This document shows positions 33,443 to 33,593 of a stretch of 33,593 nucleotides of DNA, piece by piece. The notes under the pieces were generated by a model. That model saw only the letters and a list, made by a program, of their open reading frames with translations. It did no database searches and was not told the DNA's origin. Each line of letters begins with the position of its first letter. Position 1 is the first letter of the stretch. Position numbers and translations under genes: made by a program. This stretch comes from Bacteroidota bacterium (GTDB taxonomy: Bacteria > Bacteroidota > Bacteroidia > Flavobacteriales > Crocinitomicaceae): the NCBI GenBank assembly GCA_029558435.1, contig JAKQEZ010000698.1, positions 1-33,593 on the forward strand. The letters run 5' to 3'.

Positions 33443-33593
33443 TTATTCCATAAACGCACATTTTTGAGGATCGCCCAAACGGAATGTTAGCGTGAGTCCA
33501 AAAAATGAATACCAATCTTTGGTTGCTGCGGTGCCACGTTTACCATATCGATTACCGTCCAAACTTCTGTTGGAAAGAGCTGCCGACATTGGC
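33443..33593 (-). CDS. PorG-like (DUF6089) barrel protein, 3' end only
   Basis: The last 49 residues of a protein cut by the window edge. The ending NRSLDGNRYGKRG, KDWYSFFGLTLTFRL and the stop at 33443 match the C-terminal beta-strand style of DUF6089 / PorG-type outer-membrane proteins, which assist T9SS function in some Bacteroidota. The alternating hydrophobic-aromatic final strand supports an outer-membrane barrel. A different barrel family is possible, as most of the gene is missing. Confidence 0.6.
   Translation of the reverse strand, partial: PMSAALSNRSLDGNRYGKRGTAATKDWYSFFGLTLTFRLGDPQKCAFME

Overview
The window looks like chromosomal sequence of a Bacteroidota bacterium, most likely from the Flavobacteriia side. 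The evidence is a type IX secretion (T9SS) cargo protein with a gliding-motility-type C-terminal domain, a PorW/SprE lipoprotein, the end of a PorG-like (DUF6089) outer-membrane protein, Bacteroidota-style promoter boxes (TAnnTTTG) and low G+C. Nearly everything is vertically inherited housekeeping or cell-envelope content. I saw no rRNA, tRNA, CRISPR array, integrase or transposase gene.

Layout. Bases 1-737 are gene-free and hold two groups of small palindromic repeats. Then, on +, come a LysE-type exporter, a MORN/YwqK-repeat protein, a DUF6427-like membrane protein, purQ and purD (6.2 kb). On -, there is an operon-like run pfkB-type kinase > DUF349 protein > small membrane protein (9.7 to 6.4 kb). 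On +, a 1371-residue secreted multidomain T9SS cargo protein ends at a strong bidirectional terminator shared with the - strand pair gltX > folB. On +, there follow a DCC-family thiol protein, a YebC protein, porW/sprE, a bactofilin, an EI24/CysZ-like protein, a TPR/PD40 protein and truA.

Between truA and rsmG sits the one clearly accessory segment, about 24.0-26.85 kb. It is a tightly packed three-gene cassette with its own promoter box: an sce7726-family protein with a PD-(D/E)XK-like core, an sce7725-family protein, and a RES-domain protein with an N-terminal cysteine cluster. The cassette is visibly more AT-rich than its neighbours. Its last gene overlaps the stop codon of a 55-residue, C-terminally truncated nuclease-like (SNase) lipoprotein that follows rsmG, so the cassette appears to have been inserted into, or to have replaced, the rest of that gene. 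A RES enzyme beside a nuclease-like protein, without the usual Xre/MbcA-type antitoxin, makes this a candidate uncharacterised defence or toxin system. It is the most interesting part of the window.

After the cassette come rsmG, an ECF sigma factor and a family-2 glycosyltransferase on -. Then tgt (lacking the usual zinc cysteines), an LptF/LptG permease, a TPR lipoprotein and a small membrane protein lie on +. The 3' end of a PorG-like barrel protein on - is cut by the window edge.
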